Assembly: GCA_902806575.1 (NCBI GenBank)
Contig: CADCXD010000011.1
Coordinates: 1,612,001 to 1,676,000 of the forward strand
DNA: 64,000 nt
Origin: Jackrogersella multiformis
Taxonomy: Eukaryota; Ascomycota; Sordariomycetes; Xylariales; Hypoxylaceae
Reading direction: 5' to 3'
Part shown: positions 32,455 through 44,700 of the stretch, one piece after another
Numbering within the stretch: the first letter of the stretch is position 1
Layout: every line of letters begins with the position of its first letter
Made by a program: the position numbers and the translations under genes
Notes under the pieces: generated by a model
The model's input: the letters and a program-made list of their open reading frames with translations, nothing else
The model's database searches: none
Told to the model about the DNA's origin: nothing

Positions 32455-34767
32455 CTAATAATGATGTTCAATGTCAACATCCCAGACCAACGCATATGGG
32501 TCAGCCTGGGGTTGAGGACTACGTAGATAGTCGTTGTAAAACTTATGAATTATGTCGTCACCTTCTAACTCGGGGACCTCCATCGTATCGTAAATGATAT
32601 CACCAGCACCACTACCAGCAGCACCAGAAGCGGAGGTGCCGGCCGCCTGACTTTTCCCCATCTTTAATATGTCGCGTAGCGTCGCGGTCGCCGCGGCCCT
32701 CTCCGCCTTTAGTTTCTCTACCCTTGAGTCCGCTTCCCAGATTCCGGCTTCGATAATCGGGTGCAACTCAGCCGGGGTCGGCCGGGCTGCGGTATTATGG
32801 GCCATGCACTGTAATTATGCGAATCAGTCAAGACTTCTTTGGCCGAGAGTATCCAAGGCGTTTAGGCATATTATCTAACGCAGCAACGTCTTGTCACGCT
32901 TGGATTAGGAAACAATCATTTCCGAGGCAAGCCATAAGAAACCAGGAGAAACCATCAGTGTTACTTACGAGCGCGATAAGCTGGCGTAGCTTCAAGTCAT
33001 ATCTGGTAATAAACTCGTCGGCCGCTGGATCGTTTGGCAGTTCAGGCGGCGGGTCAAGGAGATACCAGCCCCAGGTCATGACTGGCAAATTCGGGCTGCC
33101 CGCATATGGAAACTCCTTTAAGACACGATATCGTGGCCCCCAGCCTTCTTCGTCTGGGTGTGACAACGTCAAGAGGTCGAACATGATCTAAATAGGCAGA
33201 ATGGAACATAAGTCAGCAATCAACTAGTATAGCCTTTTCTCTTCTTCCCGGTACCTAATTAACTTGATATCTTCCCCTAAAAATCAGAAGGAGAATATTT
33301 ATACTTACGAGTCCTATGGCCCATACATTAAGAGGGTGGCCAACATACTCTCTCATTGCCATATCCGGGAATCGTTGTTCCTTGAAAACAGGTATTAGTA
33401 TCGAGTTAACTGATATAGGAGAGTGATACAGCTTACTGGCGCATAATAAGTACCTTTCCCTCTCCTAATTCTCTTCCGGAGTCTGTGCACTGAATTAGAC
33501 GCAAGAGAATACACATAGGTTAAGCGAAGAAATAGACAGGAGGGAAAGTAGCGGGGCTTAATTACACATTTTCTGGCAAATCGGGCTCCCACGGTATCAT
33601 GATCCCAAAGTCGGCTACCTGTGGAGAGTATCAGTATCTAGGTACCTAGTCTAAGCAGACGAGTTGTGGAGAACGAACCTTTAATATCGGGTTTATATTA
33701 TGCTCAAGATCGCTCCCCGGCTCGCTGATGTCTCCGACAAGTACTATCGACTGTCAGCTATTCTGATCTTACGGCTACTCAATGGAGGGGTACTAAACCA
33801 TTCTGGGGGTCGAGATCAAAATGAATTAGTGTCGAGGGCGGCGGCACAGGCAGCAAGGCTTGCGGATTTATAACCTCATGATACACACCCGGGCCATCCC
33901 AATGTCCTTCGGGCGGATACGCCATTCCTATGACACCTCTTGTCACTAGCAATCATCCTTTAGCAATCGTTCGCACGAAACTCAGGATCCAGACAACTAT
34001 AGCTTACAGCACAAGAAAAACCTCCATAGGAGCCGATTTGGGATGTATCCGATCTTGTGGTTTTGTATGTCCCATTGGTTAACTCCATTATGTGTTCTTG
34101 CTTCGTTCACCCAGGATATGAGCTGGCGCAAATTACATTTCGAGACAACTTCCATGACTATGAAAGGCTCTGGTATATTGGGATTGTTGTATGCCAGATT
34201 TCTATCGGCCCACGTGTCTCTTCCGATATTAGTAAGCTGGACGAAATGCTCTGCGTCACGGAACACCGTCTGCTATAAGTTAGCATCACGAAGCCGAGGA
34301 ACAAGTGCCTTCACCTACGCCCATCCAATGAATTTCCCACGCCGCTTCATCCCCTTTGCCACGCAAGGCAATTTTGATGGCGACGTCACGACTAGGGTAC
34401 CCCCAATCATCGATTATGGTCCACTACGATTTTGACCGTCAGTAAATTACCTTTTTTTTTTAATATATCACCTGTCTTTAAGATTGATTGTTGAAGAAAA
34501 GGGGGAGGTAGGATGACTTAATGGAGTTGCGTACAAGCTGAACCAGTCCAAAGCCACCGTACCCAAGAACTCTTCGATATATAAATTTCCCTTCTGCATC
34601 CGCGTCAAATATTGTTTTAGCTCTTCTCCATCCCCGTTGGGCCTGTATAAACTTGTCATGTTCCAACACACGTCCCCCCTTTCGTTGCTGTATAAATCGT
34701 ACTGATAATGAAATGTAAGCATCTAGACTCTATCGTAGTACGCTAAATCATGCCTCAACTTACGCAT
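32455..34767 (-). CDS. protein kinase with atypical HFDLDPQN catalytic loop
   Basis: Best model has eleven exons and 497 residues: 34767-34764, 34701-34535, 34423-34319, 34269-34008, 33945-33799, 33743-33679, 33618-33566, 33482-33437, 33380-33309, 33187-32969, 32808-32455. All junctions keep phase. The joins rebuild the kinase motifs in order: glycine loop VLGYGGFGLV (48-53), VAIK with K74, HFDLDPQN (H221-N228, catalytic D223), VADFG (D253), and YYAPEQ with E284 created by a splice join. The usual loop lysine of HRDLKPEN is Asp here, a variant I associate with expanded fungal kinase-like families. The C-terminal 90 residues are Ala-rich and acidic. Substrate is unknown. The 4-nt first exon (ATG plus C) is only a proposal; the start could lie elsewhere. 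Confidence 0.78.
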
Positions 34768-35689
34768 GATTATAGCTACCTAGGTAAGCAAACCCGCGAC
34801 CTATGTGTTTATTCAGGGGGGGATGAAAATCTATTTCTTAACGATCTGGTGCGTGATATAATTCGCAAATACTTTAGTAATTACCTTCCCAGGTACCTAC
34901 ACAGCAAAATGGGCAGAAATCCTAACGAATAGAGCGAGCTACGTGATAAAAAACTAGATTAATCATTTCTCTTACGTAGATGTAGACAAAGACGAATTTA
35001 ACATATTAATAATGATTTATTTGAACAATGATTGTCATGACTGTTTCCGGCAGGGGCCTTTCAGGCTTCTGAGTTACAAGCAGGTAATTTCTTACAACTG
35101 TCGTTGTTTATTTTTGCTAGTCAGATTATTGAACTTCTAGAAACGGAATAATGATATGAATCTATAATAGATGATTGAAAGCCATATGAAACTATGACTG
35201 TCCAAAATAATTTATTGTCATTATTCAATTTGTTCCAAAGAGTATTTGTCAATAATACTATTGTGATTAATACATCAAAGGAACTGCTCGAGCAGAACAT
35301 AATATTCTTGCATAAACCGAAAAAGTCCAGAGGGGCGAAAAATGATTTTAAGATACTTCCGTAAATCCGGCTACGAAAAGACCATCGTGAGCCGCAATGC
35401 TAGGATATGTATTGCATATACGATGACATCTCTGGTTGGTCAACGGTCAAGTAAGCAGATCTCCGACTCTTTTGACCCATGGAATTTGGCCGGAAATAAG
35501 CATGACTAAGAAGAGACGAAGAACATAGAAGCCAGACAGACCTCTGTAGTTTCAATTGGGAACGTGTGATGAAACCACACGATACGAGACAAGGTTAGGT
35601 TAGAATGTAGTATATGGTGATAATGAGTCATTAGCCGCAGTAGAACCCACAGTATCTACGAATTATATTTAGGCTAAATGTATGTGATG

Positions 35690-35945
35690 AGGGCACTTAC
35701 AGACCATTAAGCCCAGTAAGCTCGGTTCTCGGCCAAATCGTTCTCCCCCAAACAAATCAGGCGTTGCCATCCGCCTTGATGGGGGCTTCTTCAGAGATAG
35801 TATCGAGCTGTGGTTCTCGTCGGATCCGTTATTAGCGAGTCTTCGAACCTTTCCCCCCATTTCCCCTCTGGAAGATATTGGATCGACAGCGGCCGCTAGC
35901 TGACCCGAAGGACCTGCGTTTAAACGAGCGAATCAGGGAGATGCT
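35690..35945 (-). other. possible isolated exon or gene remnant
   Basis: A minus-strand frame of about 80 codons stays open and includes MATPDLFGGERFGREPSLLG and SSILSLKKPPSRR. It ends near a good donor (TGTAAGTGC, about 35697). The base composition is more balanced than around it. I found no convincing partner exon or start, and I recognise no family. It could be a real exon, a remnant or chance. Confidence 0.22.
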
Positions 35946-36226
35946 GATGCCCCCCATCTTCTTTGCTTGCGAGCCAGCGCTTGTCTCGATCTGAACAGCT
36001 ATTATCCATGCCAATCAGTTCAGTCAGATGAGTCCACGATAATGCTGTAGTGTTATGGGGTTTGTTCGGAGAGATACAGCCAGCCCAGTTTTTCTCATAT
36101 TTTCTAGCGAATTTCTGTAGAACAGTGGCTATCTCACGTGGGGAAAATGCGGTTGCGGGTAGTAGGGCTTGTTGATGTAATGTAGATTATAAGATAGATT
36201 GTTTGCTTTCGTGGAGGGACAGTGAG

Positions 36227-36233
36227 TATAAAG
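36227..36233 (+). promoter_or_regulatory. TATA box of the xylose reductase gene
   Basis: TATAAAG lies 42 bases before the upstream ATG at 36269. A transcript starting about 30 bases downstream would include that ATG with a leader of only some 10-15 bases. Confidence 0.45.
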
Positions 36234-36268
36234 CAACTTGATCCCACCAACCGTATCCCGCGAAGACC

Positions 36269-37820
36269 ATGCGATCTATCATTCTTCTTCCTCCTCGTTA
36301 TTCCCGTCTACTCTCCCGTCGCTTCGTCGTGCCAGTGAAGTGTCCCGGGATATCGAACTATCGATATCAACCAATTATTACCAGCCGACGTTACATTAAT
36401 ACACAGTCGATCAAAATGGGCCCGACTATCAAGCTGAGCAGCGGCCACGAGATGCCCCAAGTGGGCTTCGGCTTGTGGAAGGTCGACAACGCTACATGTG
36501 CCGACACGGTTTACAATGCTATCAAGACCGGTTACAGGTTGTTCGACGGTGCCTGCGGTGAGTTAGATCCGTACCTCTTCATCCTTCAAGCATCTCTTCT
36601 AGGCATATCTCGAGGTTGGCGCAAAAAGGACCTCGAATAAGCAATGGAGAACCCCTCATCTTCGGAATTCATTACCCCGCTAGCCAACGTCTTCAGGGGT
36701 ACCCCTGACCGTCTGTCATGCATCTCGGGCAGATCGGCGACGTATGCCAATCTAGCCGGAAGTGATTCCCTAGGCCATACAACATAATATGGATTCCATA
36801 TTTGAGTTAAGACCTAGTTATGGATAGCTAATATGTTTGTTTCGTGATATTAGACTATGGCAACGAGAAAGAGTGCGGCGAGGGCGTAGCGCGCGCGATC
36901 AAGGATGGGCTTGTGAAGCGGGAAGACCTTTTCATCACATCTAAGCTATGGCCTGTCTTCGAGGATGGCGATAAGGTAGAGCCAGCCGCCAAACGCTCTC
37001 TCTCCGACTGGGGCCTTGAGTACTTCGATCTATACCTAATCCACTTCCCCGGCGCCTTAAAGTACGTCGACCCGGCTGTGCGATATCCTCCGGGGTGGCA
37101 CTACGACGGCGAGTCGCAGATTATACGATCTAACACGCCGATGCATGTGACGTGGGCCGCCATGGAGTCGCTCGTGGGCAAGGGACTTGCGAAGTCGATC
37201 GGCGTATCCAACTTTCAGGCCCAGCTGCTCTACGACATGCTTCGATACGCGAAGATCCCCCCTGCAGCCTTGCAGATCGAGCACCACCCATTCCTGGTGC
37301 AGAAGGAGCTGCTGAGCCTTTGCAAGGCCGAGGGCATTGCCATCACGGCCTACTCCTCCTTCGGACCGGCTTCCTTCCTCGAGTTCGGCTTCAAGCACGC
37401 CCAGGCCTTGGTACCCCTGATGAAGGACGACCTGATCACAGGTCTAGCTACCAAGTACGGCAAGCAGCCGTCGCAGATCCTGTTGCGCTGGGCTACTCAG
37501 CGCGGACTCGCCGTCATCCCTAAGACGGTCCGTCCCGAGGTGATGGCACAGAACCTAGACTGCACTGGATTCGATCTTGAGCAGGCCGATCTAGAAAGCA
37601 TCACTGCAAAGGATGCGGGCATTCGTTTCAACCAGCCTTCGAACGTAAGTCGCACCCTATCCACTCCCTCCTTTCGTTACATACCTAGGTAGCTTCGAGG
37701 ATTTTGTTCTCGCTTTTCAAGTTTATTATATTTTTCATCCGTGGAAGTAAAAAATACCTTGCTAACCGTCACTTCTTCGTCTAGTACTTCCCCACGGAGA
37801 AGATGTGGATCTTTGCCTAG
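36269..37820 (+). CDS. D-xylose reductase (aldo-keto reductase family 2)
   Basis: Exons 36269-36557, 36854-37644 and 37785-37820 keep phase; the first intron is long (296 nt). From the internal ATG at 36416 the product is 322 residues, the standard length, starting MGPTIKLSSGHEMPQVGFGLW. In that numbering the catalytic tetrad is D44, Y49 (restored by the first splice), K78 and H111. LAVIPKTVRPEVMAQN is the NADPH phosphate-binding segment, and the last exon adds YFPTEKMWIFA. The enzyme reduces D-xylose to xylitol in pentose catabolism. The upstream ATG adds 49 residues with no acidic residue and about ten Lys/Arg, which look like a mitochondrial presequence. Either the short form is the main product, or both forms are made. 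Confidence 0.9.
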
Positions 37821-38375
37821 AACAGCCCGTATAACCGGATCTCAGGGGTTTCTATCGCATTTCACAAATGCACTCGGCGCAACCGGATCCGAGGAGCATA
37901 CACTGCGTGCCGATAGAGGAGGACGATGCTCGTCGACGTGGACTAGATCAATCATAATACCAACGACTGCGGGTACTACTGTAGAGAGTGTTATGATCAT
38001 GGGAAGCATCTCGCTAGAGCAGTGCCTAGACTAGGATTTTCTGCCATGTATCGTGAGGTCAACGTTGACGGGATGAATATATACCGTGAAACTCGAATAT
38101 TCCCATTTGCGTGAGCTTATGGATATCTTTGCATAAATTCGGTGCCGGACACTAATTCCCTCTTTTTGCTTTGCTGAAACTAAAATGCCCCATCCACCTG
38201 CTTGCGATTCTTAAAGTCGCAAACTCGTGCACGAACTTCCTTTCCCTAAAAGATATAATCAAACAATAAAGCGAGGGCTCCTCTTCGCCCTTCATGGTAG
38301 AACCCTCCGAACGCCATGCTAATGCAATATGGAAATCTCGCGCCTAACGCATCTTGATCGTAAGCCGAGGCATAA
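37821..38375. other. intergenic between convergent genes
   Basis: About 550 bases between the reductase and SDS22 3' ends; nothing coding. Confidence 0.5.
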
Positions 38376-39696
38376 TCAAACAGATTTCACAAAAGCTATT
38401 ATCCCTATCGTTAGCTATGAATTTGTCGTTTATCTCCAAGTGGAATACTTACTAGCGTCTATCTGCTGGACTTGTGGTAGAGCTAACCGCACTTTGTTCC
38501 GGTATAGGGCGGGCTGTCTGAGCTGCACGGGGTTTCCCTCAAAGTATACCGTCGTTAGATTCTCTTTGTCGGCCAGCTCCCGCTCAATGTCTGCAAAGTC
38601 GGATAGTTGATTGTAGCTCGCCCATACCTCCTCGATATTCTTCAAGCTACCAAGACTTTTCAGACTCTTAATCATGTTATTCGAAATATCCATGATCGTT
38701 AGGTTAGGGTTTCCGTCTAAGCCATCAAGGCTTTCAAGGGCGTTGTGCGAGATGTATAATTCTTCTAGCTGAGGGGCTTCTCGTAGAGGGGAAAGGTCCT
38801 TGATCCGGTTGGACTGAATGCTTAAGAGCCTCAACTTAGGCAGGCCGGCAAGACCTTTGAGCTCGGTGATCTTGTTCTTCGCTAACCAGAGCTCCTCCAA
38901 GTTCTTCAAGGCATCGAGATTCTTGATCTCTCTTATTCTATTCGATCCCAGCTCAAGTTGTCGGAGTTTTGTCAAGGTCGACAGCCCATCAATGGAACTA
39001 ATCTTATTAGAAACAAAGAAGAGGTCGGTAAGTTCGGTTAAGTGATCGATATGCTTGATATGCTTGATCTTGTTGAAACTGAAGTCCAGAGTGGTGAGGT
39101 TACTTAGGTCGTCCAAGCCCCTGATATGAGAAATAAGATTGTCGTATAGGTCGAGCTCCTCCAAGGTGGGGCCTAAGCTGGATAGTCCCTCAATATGCTG
39201 GATGAGATTCTGGCGCAAACATAGTCGCGCAAGCTTCTTAAATCGATCTAATCGAAGAGCGGAGATGGAAGAGACTCGGGAATGGGCTAGAGTAATGTCG
39301 TCCGTGTCGAGATCTTCGTCATCAAGTAGATCTAAAAGGGAAATAGTGGTTAACGCCGAGTTTCATTTCATCGGTCAACACTATGACGAGACGACTAAAT
39401 GAATTTGAATAAATTTAAATGGATTTACCTTCGTCAGCGCCGATCTCTTGACCCGGAACTACGTGCTCATCGTCCGAATATTCGGGATCCGATAGAGCCT
39501 CGGGGTTCTGGAGCTGGACGTTGCGATCGATTCGTAACTTGCCATCCCAACCTTTACTATCCCTCAATCCGGGGCTGGGCTGACCATCTCCTGGTTCGGA
39601 ATGAGACTCTTCTTCAACCACTTCTATGTGGTTAGGGGATGGCTCGGTACCCTTCTCGTCCCCCTTCTCATTCTCGCCACTTACTTGGCCGGGCAT
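38376..39696 (-). CDS. SDS22: SDS22, protein phosphatase 1 regulatory subunit
   Basis: Three exons, 39696-39429, 39331-38453 and 38395-38376 (20 nt), keep phase and give 388 residues. SDS22 binds nuclear PP1 and is needed for chromosome segregation. The N-terminal 110 residues are acidic and disordered. About eleven 22-residue leucine-rich repeats of the SDS22 type follow, for example LEELDLYDNLISHIRGLDDL, LRQLELGSNRIREIKNLDAL and LEELWLAKNKITELKGLAGL. The LRR cap is VRLALPQVQQIDATFVKSV, whose last residues come only from the tiny third exon. The open frame also extends upstream to 39804, but the ATG at 39696 fits the family better. Confidence 0.93.
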
Positions 39697-40535
39697 GGTG
39701 TGAGGTTTGGTAGTACTCTGTGGAGATGGTCGAAAAGTGAAGAATCGCGGGCTCGGGGATGGGCAGATGAAGCAGGAGGAAAGTTGTAGAATATTTGGAG
39801 ACATGACGGCTGAATTTCGTAGCTCTCTTTTGCTAAAGTTTAAGGGTGGTACACTAAATCGATTAGTCCAATCGATTAATCCAATGACGTTCTAGGCTCC
39901 TCTTTAGTTAGGCGATGTTAACTCTATCAACGCCAAAAGCGGGGGAGAATTTACCTAATATGGCATGTTCCACGTGCAAGTACTGTACTGCAGGGTCCAT
40001 CAATGACGCCGTTATCACGCCAATTGGGAGAGTAGGTACCAGGGAGGTATACAGTTTACCGGTAGGTAGTGTTATAATAGGTACTTGTACATACCGGAAT
40101 GCCGTGTCACCGTATCCAATCTTAGTAGTGAGTACCTCTCTACTATGTACCTAGGTATGTGGAAGTAGCGCTGTCCATTGAATTAAAAATCTCCAAGAAG
40201 TGCAAAGACAACGGCGGGGGAGACTAAGCTTTTTCAATGCAAATGGATCCCCCCACTTACAATCTAAACCACCCAACTCCCAACTTACAACTTACAACAT
40301 CAAGCAAACACATACCCACCATACAAATGAGAACAACGTAGAATACTACTAGTACTACCACCAAAGAAATTATCCTCTCTTCGCTCCCTTGCAGCTCCAA
40401 CTATCCTATTTTAATGTCTACAAATGCGTCGTCCTAATCATCCATCCACTCGAATATTTCGCGCGTCCCTTCAACCCGCATAAACGACACTTCAACCATG
40501 TCCTCAAGTCCCCCAATCACGAGTCCCCAATCACG
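39697..40535. promoter_or_regulatory. divergent promoter region of SDS22 and the hydrolase
   Basis: About 840 bases with GTAGGTA/TACCTAGGTA motifs near 40060 and 40145, and a pyrimidine-rich leader before 40536. Short frames here are not supported. Confidence 0.45.
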
Positions 40536-41752
40536 ATGCTCTTCATTCGCGGCATCTCCCGAGTTACCATTGGGCGCCTCTCTAAGTTGCCTATTATCCC
40601 ATCACCATCTTCCACGACACCCCGCATCGACAACAACACCCTAATATGCAAGAGGAAGTACCACGTCGAAGGCCTGATGCTCGCTCCGGCCATCTTTAGC
40701 GGCTTATTCGTGGCATTGTGGACATGGAAGTGTCTTATGCTGGTCACTTTCCAGAACAAGATCATATACATGCCCGGGTTACCACCCAATGCGCGGTGGG
40801 AAACCATCCAAGACTATGCCAGCCGCTGTGCTGGTATTCAATGGCGCGAGGAAAGAGTCCGCGCTGCCGACGGTACAGATCTGGCTCTGTGCGTTGCGGA
40901 TGCGGCCCTTGGTCCCAGTGCAACGTCTGTACAGCCGAATGTTGCATTATACATCCTTTATTTTCAGGGTCCGCATTGCATCTCCGTCCTGTGGGGTACG
41001 ACGACATGAGCTTACCACCGGTGATAGGGAATGCCTCGTCGATTCCCCCACGTCTACCCGATCTCTCTTCAGCGTTGAGTATGCTGAAGAGACGCTCGCT
41101 CCAATGGCATGGTAGTAACATCCCATGCACTATGGTATGCCTTAGTTATAGAGGTTATTGGACATCACGGGGTCGTCCTACTGAGAAAGGCATTAACACG
41201 GATGCTGCCGCGGCTCTAAACTGGATTTCTCGGATGCATAGTAATTCTTACGGCGGGGAAGATCGTGAGTCGAGACCCTCGGCAAAGCTTGTGCTTTGGG
41301 GCCAGAGTATTGGTGCGGGAGTGGCTACCAACCTCGCTGCCGAGACTCCGATGCCTCCAGGCGTACAACTGGATTCGCTAATTCTCGAAACCCCCTTCAC
41401 GTCCATCCGCGCCATGCTAGAGGTTCTCTACCCACAAAAATGGTTGCCTTATCGGCACCTTTGGCCGTTCCTTCGAAACCATCTTGACAGCTGGAAAAAT
41501 CTAAGGATTATATCTGAGAAATATGGAATTGGAAAGCATACTCCCGAGGTACTCATCTTAGAAGCAGCCAAGGACGAGCTTGTCCCACGAGAGCTTAGCC
41601 AGAAGCTCTACGATAGGTGCTTAGATGTCCAGTTACCTGTGACGAGGAAAGCCGTAGCCGGAGCGTTTCACAACGACACGATGTTTCGGGGCGATGGCCG
41701 AAGGGCTATCTCCGATTTCTTGTCGCACAGGATTGCTCCCACGCGTGTTTGA
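40536..41752 (+). CDS. BEM46/ABHD13-like alpha/beta hydrolase
   Basis: Two exons, 40536-40968 and 41028-41752, join after the first base of a Gly codon and give 385 residues. A membrane anchor (MLAPAIFSGLFVALWTW, about residues 50-70) precedes the fold. The catalytic triad is visible: S238 in LWGQSIGAGVA, D327 in LEAAKDELVP and H359 in VAGAFHNDTMF. VCLSYRGYWTSRGRPTEKGI matches the oxyanion and GxSxG-preceding region of BEM46-type proteins, which are linked to polarity in fungi. The substrate is unknown. The frame is open upstream of 40536 but without ATG. The leader before the anchor is basic, so the catalytic domain's orientation cannot be decided. Confidence 0.83.
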
Positions 41753-44700
41753 ATTTGATTGGTTCAGTTATCAGTGATTCATGATACCACTATAGCCAGC
41801 GGTTTGCAGAGTTGGAAGAAGTGATTTAAATTGACACGACAATCATTCCGTACGTACCTAGATAGACGAGCATATCCGTACCTGCTTTGCTGTTCCATGC
41901 ATCTAACTGCCCACCTAAGCTAACCATGATTTAGCAACCGGACTTTTAAAATGAGCTTCGGAAAACTACCGAGGTATACGTAAGTACCTACCTGATCTCG
42001 TGATCGTATCTCATAAATCCTACAGTATCTAGGGCAATATTTCTCTTCCGTAATGGCTTGAGGATTGATTGGCAACAAACTTACAATTAGAGGCTCAACA
42101 TTGAGGGCTACACCAAACCTCAATATATATTATCCTAGATACCCACGTGAACATCCACGATCCTCCCGGTTTTTGCAATCTAAGCACTTGATTCGGACAC
42201 CTGACAGATGTCTGTGTGGCATATCCTGCAGCCTGACGAAAATTGTAGGAAATGGATGTATGACCTCCAACCTGGCCAAAGCTCCCAGCCCGTTATTGAT
42301 GTATTGAGACGTTGTATAACGTCGGCGTGCGACGGGATACCGCAGCAGCGTTGCTCGGAGGTCCGCCACGAATAAATCTCCAGCTAGCAAAGTCACGAGC
42401 TTGCCTAGGGTATTCACGCCTAGGTACTATGAAATGTTGGCTGTGGAGGCAGCGAATGCCGCTTTGTGGCTGAGAATCTTGCTTCGAAGTTCTTGGTATG
42501 AGTAGTCGTGCTACCCGCATTGTTGTTGTCTCAGCCTAGCCCAACCACACCGGACAAACCTATAGCTATATTGCGTCGTTAGATACCCCTTTAACCTAGT
42601 ATACATCCGGACTCACATTCGCGTTGCACGGAAAACTCGTACTTAGAATTAATAGTCTCAATGTATTTATCCGTTAAAGATTATTCATTATAAATCGGAC
42701 TATTTACTTCATGGAAACAAGCGACTTAGAAATAGCAAGAAATACAGTATGTATTAAAGTCACTTCACGATACTATGTGAATTTTAGTAACGAATCGGAT
42801 GACGTTCGGGACTGGAGGCTAGAGGTTAATAGAAAAGCAATCGTCACACCATAGTCCTCATTTACTTATATTGGTACCTACTAATCTAACAATGGCTTGC
42901 TCTCTCCAGCTGCTAAAGTGCTGTTGAGACTTCATATTTCTAGTCAGCTCGTACAAGGAATCCCATTAGACACGATGAAAAACAATCGTTATTACCTAGG
43001 TATTAATTCTAATATTCTGTTTCGCATTTATAGAGCCTCAAATATCCGTCAACACTTAAAATAAGTGCCAGGATTTTCTTATGGATCTTTGAAGAACATA
43101 TGTGGACATTGGGATATATGAAGGTATCTAAATAAGTGTGTTTTCACAGCTATTCCAATAAGTTACGAAATTTTTACATACCAGCGGGTACATCGACTCG
43201 GTTCAATAGCTCAAGAGACTAGATGAGGATGTTTAAAGAAATTGATATAGTTATTGTACTCGCGGCTGTACAGTTTACTTTTAAATATGTGAGAACTACA
43301 CCTTGAAATATACATAAAGAGCTGGTTAGATTAGGGTAGCAAACATCTCATATTACAAACGAGCCTACCTTGAATCTTATATTAATCTAAGGATACGTAG
43401 GGTCAATAACTTCTTGATGAGACGTTGCTTGCATACGGGACCCGCGACGAGTCAACGCGTTGCTTTGATGACGAAGTCGTACTCGAATTCAGCCAGTCGA
43501 CGTGAAATGGAGCTGCTCGGCTCGTACGAAACTGCCTCATCCATGCAAGGCCTGCTTGTGGCGCCTTGTCGTTCTCGCCAAGCGCTTCCTACCATTATGT
43601 TAACTTGATGTGGCTGAAGCTAATATCTGTTGTCAGCTATGAGTCAATACGGAAGCCCACTAGATCTTCCGGAGACCAAGTTCCGCGATACTTCTTTACC
43701 GCTTCGATTCCGGGATAGTCAGACGGCAAGGGTGAAGTCAAGCCACGCAAGCATGCCATCGTTTTATTTTAATGAAATGTTGGCACACTAACATGCCAAA
43801 GACAAATCCAACAGTCAACAGGCTTTCTCGCATGCGTACCCTGGTGAGTAAATTATGACAGGCAGCCCACCGCTGCTTGGTGCTCAAGGAAGTTGACGCC
43901 ATCGTGCTAAGTGGTGTCGGAATGCTGCTGGAACCCGCTTTTGCAGCTCCGGCTAATGAGCCTCGGCGATCTCGGGGGTTGGCTCCGTGAGATCATTTCC
44001 CGAGATGTAAATGTTCGGCCGTGAGAGAACATCATCCGGCTGTCCGGTAAGCTTTTAATAATCCATGATGATAATAAGCAAGGTGGTTCTCCAAAAAACC
44101 ACTACGCGAGGTAGATAGATATCCACTGAAACATTCGAAATACTGAAACAAGTGTCTGAGACATATCCAGGCACGAAAACATCAATATAATTCGCATAAT
44201 CTGCTTTCCCGGTAAATTTCTGTGAAATATCACCTCAGTTAATAAAGAGATGATCATCGAGATAACGTTAATTCCACGACTTGGGGACTCGGTAGAAGAT
44301 CCCTGCTTCACCTACCAGACTGTCAGACCGAGGGATTCTTCGTAGGTACCTAGTTACCTGCATGCGTTTACCTATCCTCGCACGGCATCGAAGAGCCCCC
44401 CACACTTATGCAAAGGGCCAATAGCATGTACGGATGTTACCGTAGAACATGCGCGATGAAATGGACTCAGATTTGGCACTGGGGGCTGAGCGACCAACTT
44501 TTTCCTTTTCTTCCTTTTTTTCTTTTTTCTCAACTTGAGGCTGTCCAACTCCGGCATTACGCTCGAGGAGGCGTTGATCTTCCAAATTGGCTTGTATAAT
44601 GCTATTAGCCACTTAGCTCTAGCGCTTCTCATCTTCACGGACATCTAGTTACGGCATGGAAACATGCTACTAACGTGATAGTCTTCCACCGAAAAGGGCA

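Larger units (their letters stand above)
34768..36268. other. gene-poor stretch upstream of the xylose reductase
   Basis: About 1.5 kb, AT-rich to 35650, then a more GC-balanced block at 35690-35945 (listed as a possible exon). It ends in the reductase promoter. Confidence 0.45.

Noticed and set aside
42130..42417. 95-codon minus frame
   Set aside because: It starts at GTG, lacks splice partners and recognisable motifs, and sits in AT-rich decayed-looking sequence.
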